Source: Medicago truncatula
Taxonomy: Eukaryota > Streptophyta > Magnoliopsida > Fabales > Fabaceae
Length of the DNA stretch: 64,000 nucleotides
NCBI RefSeq assembly: GCF_003473485.1
Contig: NC_053048.1
Span: 29,384,755 to 29,448,754 of the forward strand
Direction of reading: 5' to 3'
The notes under the pieces were generated by a model. The model was not told the origin of the DNA. It was given only the letters and a program-made list of their open reading frames with translations, and did not search any database. Made by a program: the position numbers and the translations under genes. Each line of letters begins with the position of its first letter. Position 1 is the stretch's first letter. Positions 24,209 to 33,847 of this stretch are shown one piece after another.

Positions 24209-26203
24209 ATGCCAACCCATCTTCAATTCTTGGTAACATTTTTGCCATTCCTTTTTGTTCAAGTATTGTCCCAAGTTGACCAACTACTATACACAGGTTT
24301 TAAGGATGGTGGTGCCAGCAATTTAACCTTAAACGGTGTTGCAAAGATAGAGAAAAATGGAATAATAAGATTAACAAATGATTCAAGCAAATTAATGGGC
24401 CATGCTTTTTACTCTCAACCTTTTCAGCTAAAGAACTCAACAACTGGTAAAGCTTTTTCCTTTTCATCAACCTTTGCTATTGCTGTTGTTCCTGAGTATC
24501 CTAGAGTTGGTGGTCATGGCATGGCTTTCACAATAGCACCTACTAAGGATCTCAATGCTTTACCTATTCAATATCTTGGTCTTTTCAATGCAAGCAATGT
24601 TTTTGGTAATTTCTCTAACCATATTTTTGCTGTCGAGTTTGACACTGCTCAAGACTTTGAGTTTGATGATATTAATGATAACCATGTTGGTATAGACATC
24701 AATAGTTTGAGGTCAAATGCTTCTGTTACTGCTGGTTATTACACTGATAATTCAACCAAACAAGATCTTAATATTAAAAGTGGGAAACCAATTCTTGTTT
24801 GGGTTGATTATGATTCTTCATTGAATCTTATTAGTGTTACACTTTCTCCAACTTCAATTAAACCGAAAAAACCGATCTTGTCCTTTCATGTGGATCTATC
24901 TCCTATTTTTCATGATACTATGTATGTTGGTTTCTCTGCTTCAACTGGTAATCTTGCAGCCTTTCATTACTTGTTGGGTTGGAGTTTCAAAATCAATGGA
25001 GTAGCACCATTTCTTGACTTGTCTTCACTTCCACAACTTCCACAACCAAAGAAGAAACAAACTTCTTTGATAGTTGGTGTTTCACTCACAGCTTCTGTGA
25101 TTGCTTTGTGCTCTATAGCATTTGCTATTTACATTTTCAGAAAAATCAAGAATGCTGATGTTATTGAAGCATGGGAGCTTGAAGTTGGGCCACATAGATA
25201 CTCCTATGAAGAGCTCAAGAAAGCTACAAAAGGTTTCAAGGAGAAAGAGTTGCTTGGGCAGGGTGGTTTTGGGAAAGTTTACAATGGAATATTGCCGAAA
25301 TCGAAGATTCAAGTGGCTGTTAAGAGAGTTTCACATGAATCAAAACAAGGGTTGAGAGAATTTGTATCTGAAATTGCAAGCATAGGCCGGCTTCGCCATC
25401 GGAATTTGGTTCAGTTACTTGGGTGGTGTCGCCGCAGAGGCGACCTCCTACTTGTGTACGATTTCATGTCAAATGGAAGCTTAGACAAATACTTGTTTGA
25501 AGATTCAGAAATTGTGCTAAGTTGGGAACAAAGGTTTAAGATAATAAAGGGTGTTGCTGCAGGTCTTTTGTTTCTACATGAAGGTTATGAGCAAGTGGTA
25601 ATACATAGAGATGTTAAGGCTAGTAATGTTCTCTTAGATTGCGAACTCAATGGAAGATTAGGTGATTTTGGATTGGCAAGGTTGTATGAACATGGTGCTA
25701 ATCCCGGCACGACAAGAGTGGTGGGAACATTAGGCTATTTGGCACCAGAATTGCCTAGAACAGGAAAGGCATCTACAAGCTCCGACGTTTTTGCATTCGG
25801 CGCGCTTCTTCTCGAGGTTGCTTGCGGAAGAAGGCCTATTGAACCTAAGGCATTACAAGAAGAACTGGTGTTGGTGGAATGGGTGTGGGAAAGGTACAAA
25901 GAAGGAAGAATACTTGAAGTAATGGATCCTAAATTGAATGGTGATTTCAATGAAAGTGAGGTGATGATGGTGTTGAAATTAGGGTTGATGTGTTCAAATG
26001 ATGTTCCTACTATTAGGCCTAGCATAAGACAAGTAGTGAGGATTTTGGATGGAGAAGTTGAGTTACCAAATGAAATGAGAAAGCCAAGAGGTATTGATTC
26101 ACAAGAGGGGTTTGATGAGTTTTTGCATTCTCTTGGAACTTCTTCATTTGATAAGACTAATTCAAGCTCCTATCTTGGAACTTCTTCATTTGATAACACA
26201 TGA
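24209..26203 (+). CDS. L-type lectin-domain receptor-like kinase, LecRK-S.4-like
   Basis: This is an intronless gene of 664 residues. The first ATG of the frame is 24209 ([20 protein letters not shown]), giving a signal peptide. Domains are a lectin ectodomain (~24-262; [18 protein letters not shown]), a membrane span (~286-311) and a kinase (~343-615) with GQGGFG, AVKR (~K372), HRDVKASN (~467), DFG (~486) and APE. All catalytic residues are present. It is the nearest relative of the minus-strand gene at 11956. Its tail differs. A 42-bp unit is present twice (LGTSSFD at 26132 and 26174) and the protein stops early, about 20 residues before the end of its paralogue, next to LTR-like DNA. A SINE lies just upstream. 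It is probably functional as a receptor kinase, with unknown ligand. Confidence 0.94.
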   Translation: MPTHLQFLVTFLPFLFVQVLSQVDQLLYTGFKDGGASNLTLNGVAKIEKNGIIRLTNDSSKLMGHAFYSQPFQLKNSTTGKAFSFSSTFAIAVVPEYPRVGGHGMAFTIAPTKDLNALPIQYLGLFNASNVFGNFSNHIFAVEFDTAQDFEFDDINDNHVGIDINSLRSNASVTAGYYTDNSTKQDLNIKSGKPILVWVDYDSSLNLISVTLSPTSIKPKKPILSFHVDLSPIFHDTMYVGFSASTGNLAAFHYLLGWSFKINGVAPFLDLSSLPQLPQPKKKQTSLIVGVSLTASVIALCSIAFAIYIFRKIKNADVIEAWELEVGPHRYSYEELKKATKGFKEKELLGQGGFGKVYNGILPKSKIQVAVKRVSHESKQGLREFVSEIASIGRLRHRNLVQLLGWCRRRGDLLLVYDFMSNGSLDKYLFEDSEIVLSWEQRFKIIKGVAAGLLFLHEGYEQVVIHRDVKASNVLLDCELNGRLGDFGLARLYEHGANPGTTRVVGTLGYLAPELPRTGKASTSSDVFAFGALLLEVACGRRPIEPKALQEELVLVEWVWERYKEGRILEVMDPKLNGDFNESEVMMVLKLGLMCSNDVPTIRPSIRQVVRILDGEVELPNEMRKPRGIDSQEGFDEFLHSLGTSSFDKTNSSSYLGTSSFDNT

Positions 26204-26430
26204 TATTGTTAGGCAGTTATTACATTATTAGTGGTAGTTAGTAGTATATTATTAGGACCAGTTATGTGTTAATTAATTTTGTCAGTTATTCTTGACGTGA
26301 AAACTTATATTAGGGGTGTGTATGTAACTCTATAAATAGTAGTTTGTGTGTAACTGCTATCTAAGAAACTGAATGTATCTGATAGGATCTATAAGCAATC
26401 ACTAATAAAACTAAGAAACTAGGGTTTTAA
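26204..26430 (+). repeat. LTR-like sequence at the LecRK 3' end
   Basis: Beginning at or just after the stop codon (tgttaggcagttatt at 26207), the DNA resembles a copia-type LTR, with an internal TATA-like tctataaatag near 26329 and an AATAAA-like signal near 26404. A 3' boundary and a target duplication were not found. It may instead be the native 3' UTR. Confidence 0.35.
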
Positions 26431-27126
26431 GCCAAAACAAAAAGAGAATAGAAATCGGTAAATAGTCATTTTCGTTCCTAAATTTGTAATGAGTAGACAC
26501 AATAGGTTTTTAGTGTATCGAAATTCTAAAATAGTATATGATTGTGCACGTAAGTTAAAATAATTAATGACGTTAAAATAATTTCTCAATGTTGACGGTA
26601 ATCATGTACATAGTGTTGCTTGGTCATTACTCATTATCCAGATTGAAGATGAGGAATAAAATCAATCAAATGCCACCAGATTTTGTAATTTCTTCAACAT
26701 ACACCTTGATAGCCTCCTAGTTAAATAACTAAAAAATTATTTTTATAAGTCTTGATATAATATTTTCATCACCAAAGTTTTTAAAAATCCCAATCCATAA
26801 AGCCCTTAACATTCAAAAGCCCTTCTTGTAATCTAAAATTAATTTGAAGCTTTTCGTTCTCTCTAATTTCATTTGTATAGAACTCCACATGCAAAAATGA
26901 TTAATTAGACATTTTTATTTTAAAAAGTGCTTGAAATTGATCAAGAATTGAATAAAATTTCAAATGGTATCCATCTCTCATAAAGATTATGCTCATAACT
27001 AAATTTCAACATAAATTTTAAATTGAAATGCCTAAAAAATATGAACAAATACAATTGAATCATTCAACAATTTAAAATGCAAAATAGTTTATAATGGTGG
27101 TATTAAAAAATCGTCACCAATATACA
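26431..27126. other. Intergenic, nothing recognised
   Basis: This DNA lies between two convergent genes (LecRK + and PSI-like -). No repeat with clear ends is seen. Confidence 0.4.
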
Positions 27127-28584
27127 CTACCATTGTTTTTGGTTCCAATATGCACAACTCAAACCAACCAAAACATCAACAATTGCTTCATCCACTTTCT
27201 CCAAATTAGAGTAATGCAAAGTTTGCATCAATAACACAGTTGGTTTAGTCTCAAACTTTTGTTTCTCTAAATTCCTCTCTGCCTGCCACTTCAATGTATC
27301 ATGTGCCAATGGTGCCAACCAATTCATCACCTCCTCCGCGGCGCCGCGCCGTTCAGATGTCGTCCATTCCTCCTCCCCCTCTTCCTCTTCGTCCGAAGTT
27401 TCCTCCCATTTCAACCGCATTTTCCTCAATTTTCCTCTCAACTTCACCTTCAACCTCTCCGGTAACATCTCGTATAATAGCTTTCGAGCGTCGTCTCCAA
27501 TCGCCGCCGAAGCATGCACAATCCTCTCAGTGAAAAGAATCACATTTGCATACCTTTGTGATAGCCCTACCCCACCAACCGTTGTCGGCGGTGCCAACCG
27601 GAAAACACTATTATTCTTCGCCGCCACCTCACCTACACCGCAAGAAGCCATTGCTAGCACCGGAGAATGATTATGAAACCGAATAACACCCATTCTATTG
27701 CTCTTCAAAACATGACCAAAATGATTCTTCTTTTTCTCGTCTTTATCAAAGATACAAAGGTTTATTTTGTACAACTCACTATGTTGAATTCTACAACAAC
27801 GATTTTCCATTTTCATTCGAAAAACACCCTTAACCTTAGCATCATTGTTGTTGTTATTGTTGTTGTTGCAACCCGTAATCAAAGAGCCAAAAACAAAAGA
27901 GATTCTAGCATAGACAAGGCAAATAATTTGAGCCATTAATCCAACAACTTTATCAAACGAAATATTCCAAAGCGAAATTTGTTTGTAATATTGAACTTGT
28001 CTTCTATGAAAAACAATTCTATCATTGAAATCTTCAACTTTCACTTTAAGCCCATTATTAGCTTTCATTGTTTTCCATTTTTGTATCTTCTTTTCCGAAA
28101 CTTCCACTTCCGACAAAGATTCCATAGCATTATGAAGATTCCTTGTTGCATAAACAAGTTTCTCCATTCTCTCAATTATTTTCTCAACATTTCTCGTACC
28201 AAATTCGAGTTTTTTCAAATCAACCGCGCCGTTTTTAATCTGGGCGTACACTGCTTCGAAATGGGTGAGGCTCTTGTCGGAGCAGCGTGAGCCGAGACGT
28301 GAAACGGCGATGGCAGCTAAGTTGAGATCTTCGAGGCGTTCGGCGCAAGCGAGGTTTAAGAGGAAACATTCGTCGTGGGAATTAAGGTGGGACACACCTT
28401 TGGATTTGATAATGTGGCGACGAAGTTTGTGAATTTCAATGTCCGTTAATGATTTGTAAAGGGAGATAAGACGACACATTGTTTTAACAGCGTCAAATGA
28501 AAGGATACCAAGGGTATCCAAAGATGATGGTTCTTCGACGTGAAAGAATGGTAAACATAAATTAGAACCACGACAACGAGCCAT
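27127..28584 (-). CDS. DUF3475/DUF668 protein (PSI-like)
   Basis: This is a single-exon gene of 485 residues. The start is the ATG at 28584, in a good plant context (accATGg). The open frame extends a few codons further only from a GTG. The N-terminal half carries DUF3475 (~24-81; LGILSFDAVKTMCRLISLYK and ECFLLNLACAERLEDLN). After a basic, helical middle and a run of eight Asn (~240-247) comes DUF668 (~333-420; GGVGLSQRYANVILFTERIV). An acidic patch (DEEEEGEEE) follows. PSI (PSK simulator) proteins promote growth and work with peptide-hormone signalling. That role is known for family members and only inferred here. A broken partial copy with its upstream DNA lies at 41508-42620. Confidence 0.88.
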   Translation of the reverse strand: MARCRGSNLCLPFFHVEEPSSLDTLGILSFDAVKTMCRLISLYKSLTDIEIHKLRRHIIKSKGVSHLNSHDECFLLNLACAERLEDLNLAAIAVSRLGSRCSDKSLTHFEAVYAQIKNGAVDLKKLEFGTRNVEKIIERMEKLVYATRNLHNAMESLSEVEVSEKKIQKWKTMKANNGLKVKVEDFNDRIVFHRRQVQYYKQISLWNISFDKVVGLMAQIICLVYARISFVFGSLITGCNNNNNNNNDAKVKGVFRMKMENRCCRIQHSELYKINLCIFDKDEKKKNHFGHVLKSNRMGVIRFHNHSPVLAMASCGVGEVAAKNNSVFRLAPPTTVGGVGLSQRYANVILFTERIVHASAAIGDDARKLLYEMLPERLKVKLRGKLRKMRLKWEETSDEEEEGEEEWTTSERRGAAEEVMNWLAPLAHDTLKWQAERNLEKQKFETKPTVLLMQTLHYSNLEKVDEAIVDVLVGLSCAYWNQKQW

Positions 28585-29017
28585 GGTGGGGACCACGGCC
28601 GTTACGGGGGTGGGGCCTTCTTTGTTTTGTCTCTTTCAAAATTGATAAGTTTAATAACAATAATCTATTTTAGAAGAAAAAAGTAATTTTTTTTATATTT
28701 TTGATTTACGGCTTTTGTTCTCTAACTATTTTGCTTTCTTTGGTAATGGGTGGGTGTTGGCTTTTGGTGATGCTGAGGACAGAGGGGGTAGTGCAGGGTG
28801 GCAGAGAATTTGTTGTGGATAATCTTGAAGATATTATGTATGGACAGTGAAGATTGCTTTTTATAAACATTTATCATCACCAAAATGAGTGCCCTAGCTG
28901 GTGTAATAATTTTTGTAAGATGAGATTACCATATTTATTCATAGAGCCTAATAATTAATTTAACCTTTCATGGATAAAAATATATCTCCTAAATAAATCA
29001 TTTATATTACTTACTTT
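28585..29017. promoter_or_regulatory. Upstream region of the PSI-like gene
   Basis: Blocks of this region (for example gttggcttttg near 28756 and gtaagatgagattaccat near 28914) recur in the same order after the pseudogene at 41900-42620. They therefore belong to the duplicated unit and probably include the original promoter. Confidence 0.5.
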
Positions 29018-29351
29018 CAGTGGCGGAGCCAGGAATTACATAGAGCCTGAGCGAAAAATTTATCGCAAATTCACATGTGACATAATATATATAAATTCAT
29101 TCCTTCCACAATATATATATATATATATAGATAAATAGTCATATATAAAAATAAAAAAGGATCGTCATATTAAGTTGTTTGAAGGATTTATCGACAGTGG
29201 TGGATCTTGAGTTATTTTTCCACTGCATTACCTAGAAAATATGTAATTAATATGTCTGATATAATATATATAGAAACATCGAGGTACCATGGGTCCCAAG
29301 GAAGATCCGTCACTGATTATCGATCGAGCCCGGACGGTGAAACCGCCCCTG
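29018..29351. mobile_element. hAT-type MITE with 8-bp target duplication
   Basis: This 334-bp non-coding element starts cagtggcggagcc and ends accgcccctg, which is an inverted terminal match. It is flanked by cttacttt at 29010-29017 and 29352-29359. Ends and duplication length fit the hAT superfamily, and the termini resemble the coding hAT at 53875-56506. Confidence 0.8.
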
Positions 29352-29359
29352 CTTACTTT

Positions 29360-30086
29360 ACTTCCTTACTGAATTTTGAATTCTCACTTTTTTTTTTCAA
29401 AAAAAAGGAGGATTAATACAAAAAAACATATATTTGTTTTTATATTGTAAATTTATTTTAGAAGATTAATATATATATATATGTTACAATAGAATTTTTT
29501 TGTTTAGGACAAATAGACTGAACAAACATAAATATGCCTAAAATATTTAAAAAAAAATAAAAAATAAAATACACACAACAATTTATTAATTTTGATACGC
29601 TATCGGTGTAATTTTCTTTAAAAAATTTTTTTTGGTGATCATTTTCTTTACATTATTAATAAATCAAAACGCACGATTCGTAAGACTTTTAAGATTTTAA
29701 TGTAATTTAAATTATAGAGATCAACGATCGTGTTTGAGTGGTAGAGTAGAAAATCTTTTTTTTTTATGCAAAGATTATTTTATAAATGAAAGTATGGAAA
29801 TAAATCGAAGGTTAAGATTGCAAAAATATAAAATTATAAAGAGCATGTTAAACTAAATGATAGACAATTTGGTTGACCTCACATTTAATATGTAAAATAT
29901 TTAAACTATGAAAATAAGCATTAAAATTAATACAATTTTTGGTAATAAAACCAACATAAGCGGGAAATTGATGATGAGGGTTCAATGTTCGAACTCAAAA
30001 CTATATTTAAAGCATCATATTCTGCTATAAGATCTAAGAAAAATGTATTATTTTACAAATTTTCTAACGTGTTTTTTTTCATATAG
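29360..30086. other. Intergenic, nothing recognised
   Basis: Very AT-rich, with an (AT)n run near 29470. No gene is seen. Confidence 0.4.
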
Positions 30087-30479
30087 TTAAAGCTTATGTT
30101 TTTTTTTTTTTGGTACAAAAGAGGGCTCTCAGAGCCCAAAGGAAAGAAAACTAAGAAATTAAACGGACGTTCCACTACCACAATTTGGGCTTTTAATAGC
30201 ACAATTTTAATAGCATTTTTGGATAAACGCTATTAAAAATGCAACCCATAGGCCTGTTATAGCACTTTGCAGAAAGCGCTAAGAAAAACTTTTTGAAAAA
30301 TGGGTTAGATAGCGCTTTTCGGCGAGCGCTATTAGTTTTGTTGGCACTAATAGCGTTTTCTAGCAAACGCTATTGTTGGAGGGGGTATAGATAGCGCTTT
30401 TCTCAAACGCTATCTTTGTGCTTTATGAAAATTAAAATAGGGCGGATGATTTTTTTCATTTTCGCGCACAAAACCAAAA

Positions 30480-30745
30480 ACCAATATTGGTGTATTACAC
30501 TCTCTCTCTTTAATCCACCGTCCCAAACATTCTCTCTCCTTAATCTGAAAAGCTTCCACCGTCCCAAACCACCGTCCTCTCTCTCGAAACCGCCGTCCTT
30601 CGATCCACCGTCCTTCAATCCACCGCATAAGCACTCTCTCTCTCGAAACCACCGTCCTTCCACTCTCTCTCTCTCTCTCGAAGCAAGCTTCAGTCACTCT
30701 CTCTCTCTCTCTCTCAATCCAAACCAGCTTCCGTCAAAATCTAAG
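30480..30745 (+). promoter_or_regulatory. CT-rich leader-like segment inside the CACTA element
   Basis: Pyrimidine-rich sequence with repeated tctctctctc and accgtcc motifs ends at a good splice-donor-like site (ctaag/gttagtg at about 30745). It looks like a non-coding first exon of a transposon or captured transcript. This is inferred from composition and the donor site only. Confidence 0.35.
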
Positions 30746-31399
30746 GTTAGTGAAAACTCTTCATTCTCTTCTTTTACACGAATTGCATGCCTAAGTAATT
30801 GAATAGTTTATGTGATTTGAGGTCCTTGTAACCAACCAGTAGGAAGAGATTATAAAGAGGATTTTTCAAAGAGGAATTTTTAAGTCTTGGTGCGTGAAAG
30901 AGGATTTTTTAACCTAAGAGGATTTTTTAAATCATAAAGTGAGTTGCTGCACTGTGTTGGGCATATTTGCAATTTCAATTTTGGTTGATGTAGGAGGTTA
31001 TATATACTAGAATTGGATTAAAGTACAACATATGTTTTTTTCTATTGCTTTTGTTCTGTTCTAATCAGAGACATGGTTAATTTCGTTTTGCATATTTGAC
31101 ATGGTTATAAGTGTATGGTTTATTAGTAGTTCTAAATTGCTAGTAGTTCTTTTGTGTATTAGTTTTGGAAGGCAGGTTCTTATAGTACACCTATTTTCAT
31201 AAGTATTTCATCAGTGTTGGTCCAACGATTATTGTACTTTGTTGTTAATCTATTTTCATCTTTGTCGGGTTGGTTTATGTGTTGTTTTGGCTGGTGGCCT
31301 ATGGCTTATTTGAGTTTGTCGATTAACATAGTTTTGTGAGACTATTTGGAAGAACTTATGAAAACAACTTATAACAATTTTCATAAGTTATTAAACAAC

Positions 31400-31655
31400 A
31401 ATATTGGTTCACATAAGCTATAGCTCCAAGTGCAGTGGAACAAGCCACATGAATTGAATGCGTAGCCACTCCTTCTTGAGGACCATGTATAACTGTGCTC
31501 ACATATACTATCACAAGATGTCCATATGCAATCCTTTTAGTCAACAAGTGTGTCGATTTGGGCAGCGCCACCACAAATGCACCGGTAGCCACGGCTAGCG
31601 CAGCCATACAGTTGCTGAAGTTATCGAGTCTTATAACTTGCAAGCTAATTAGAGA
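31400..31655 (-). pseudogene. Captured fragment, FUSC-like membrane transporter (probable)
   Basis: The minus strand encodes a hydrophobic stretch with ALAVATGAFVVALPKSTH, LLTKRIAYGHLVIVYVST and HSIHVACSTALGAIA. From memory this resembles plant FUSC-family (aromatic-acid exporter-like) membrane proteins. It is preceded by a splice-acceptor-like ag and covers one segment only, with no neighbouring exons recognised. It lies antisense to the Ulp1 remnant inside the CACTA element, so it is best read as a captured host exon. Family assignment is moderate at best. Confidence 0.4.
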
Positions 31656-32733
31656 AAAAATCATAACCTGAATGGTTGCCACATAAGAAATAGATGGAAA
31701 TTTAATGTACCTGAAAACTTGTTCTTAAAAACATGGAAACCTGAAAACAGCTTGACAGATAACCACCAGCCATGGGTCGGGTATAACAAGAATAAACTAA
31801 GTAATTGAGATTTGTCATCATGTTGTATCAGTTTAGTTTTTCTTATTCTTAAGGTATACTCAAAGCATCAGATAAATTTCATTATAGCTAGTGTCACATT
31901 ATTTAGTTTTTCTCCCTTTCCTTCTTGTGGAATTGACCACTGTGAATACATATACTTAGTACATTTAACAAATGAGAGAATTCGGTTATTCCCTTAGATA
32001 GTCACCGTAATTAAGGAGAAAAAGTGTCCCATGGAAATGATAGGTCAACTAGTAAGAGTATTAGTAATTAGGAGGAAACCTGAGAATAGTTGTGTCATAT
32101 TAACTCTGAGCAAACCTTTATATCAGGGTCTGGACCATTTTAGTTTATTAGTAATTAGTGTATTCTAGCTTCACATTAATTATTTTTGGTTAGCAATGAA
32201 ATATTCTATACATTAGTTATCTTAACCATGAATCTTATACCAATATTCAATGGCCAAGTTTAAACTGCACTGAGTTATTAAACAAAATTAGAAGGTTCAT
32301 TTTATGGATCAAAGTAAAATCAATTGCGTGTGTAGCAGCAGCTGAACTGCAATGTCAAAAACAAATGCAATGAAATAAAGAGAGGTCACATATAATAACA
32401 GAATGAATAAAGAGCTATATATAGATATTAGTAACCTGAGGAGTGTGTGTTTTTATTGTATTTTTCTAATAAATGATAGACAGCAACAATTATCATTTAA
32501 CATTTTTTCAATATTCCCCTTAAAAAAACATTTTATGAGTCCGGCCTTGTGAGCTTATAACAATCATGGAGCTGAGATGATATATTATATGGTTGCCAGG
32601 GGGACATCCTAACATTGACGTTGTAAGAAAAAAGTTCATGAAGTGAGTATTGATTCTTTTGATTTATAATTGACATAAGTATGATTATTGAGTGCTATTA
32701 CTCATTTGAAGTTGATTTAATTTTGATAGTGCC

Positions 32734-33334
32734 ATGTGTATTTGCCGTTGCCTTCATCCCAAGTTAAAATCAAAGTCAAGTATAATCCCATGGATAGAAA
32801 TAAAGGTATATTTTCTAATCAATGGTATTTTTTTTGACAACGTAATCAATGATATTTTTAATTCATCATGCAGATTAAATTTCAATTATGTAATTTTTTT
32901 CCAGTGTCCTATGCAAACTAATGGCATTGATTGTGGCTATTTTGTCATGCGATTTATGAAAGAGATAATATTGGCAAATCAAGACATGATCCCCGAAAAT
33001 GTATGTATGTGATTTTTAATATACTGTTAATTTGTAATCATATATATATAGCTAGGCATTCTTTTTCTAACTCAATGTTTTGCTACTTTTATATTTGAAG
33101 TACTTTGGAGATTACAAATGTAAAACCTATTCTAAAGATAAGCTAGTTGAGGTCGAGGAGGATTGGGCAACCTTTATGGTCGAGTATCTTAGTGAGTTTC
33201 ATTTTCTTTTCCAACAATTTTCATTTGCGTTTTTTAATTGAGTTATTTTAAATTGCAATTGGTTGTGCTGGAAATTTTATGTTAATTAATTTTATGACAC
33301 AGGAGACTATATTGCTCAGAGACTTAAACTGTAA
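32734..33334 (+). pseudogene. Ulp1-like cysteine protease, C-terminal exons
   Basis: Exons that fit together in phase are ...32805, 32905-33000, 33101-33191 and 33303-33334, each with gt/ag borders. They encode the C-terminal part of a Ulp1 (C48, SUMO-protease-like) domain, with the nucleophile region QTNGIDCGYFVMRFMKEI. The protein then continues through YFGDYKCK and EEDWATFMVEYL to a stop. The catalytic His/Asp part is not seen upstream, so the protease is incomplete. Ulp1-like genes are frequent passengers or components of plant CACTA and MULE elements. The intact splice sites suggest it was transcribed fairly recently. Confidence 0.7.
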
Positions 33335-33847
33335 TTGGTTGTGCTGGACTATATAGCTTGTCACGAGTCCTCTAAAATTTAGGTGTTTTTTTGTTTGTAA
33401 TTGTGGCTGCTTTTAGGAGCTTTTTTTTTATTGGCAAGTTTGGATTGACTAGTATTATGACATTCAGGATTAAACTTATGATCAATTTATATTGAGATTA
33501 TCATGAATGTAATTTGCTAAATTCATATTTCAGTATCTTATTGTAGCAGTTTTGGTTACAGATTTAAAAAAAAAAAAAAAACGCTACTTTTATTAGCGCT
33601 TTCAATAAAACGCTAAGAATCCCCTGTATGAGTAACATAGCGCTTCTCAGAAAGTGCTAAGAAACAGCCGTTAGAAAAGCTATTTTAATAGCACTAGAAT
33701 AAGGCTATATTAGCGCTTTTCTAAAAGCGCTATTGACGTATTTCTCTTTAATAGCGTTTGCAAAGCGCTATTATAGGCTCCTAACCTATTATAGCGGGGG
33801 CTTTCTTAGCGCTTGGGAAGCGCTATTAAGAGCCAAATTGAGTGCTA

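Noticed and set aside
30403..30802. Overlapping frames on both strands near the CACTA left end
   Set aside because: They arise from CT-rich repeats and read as low-complexity protein.
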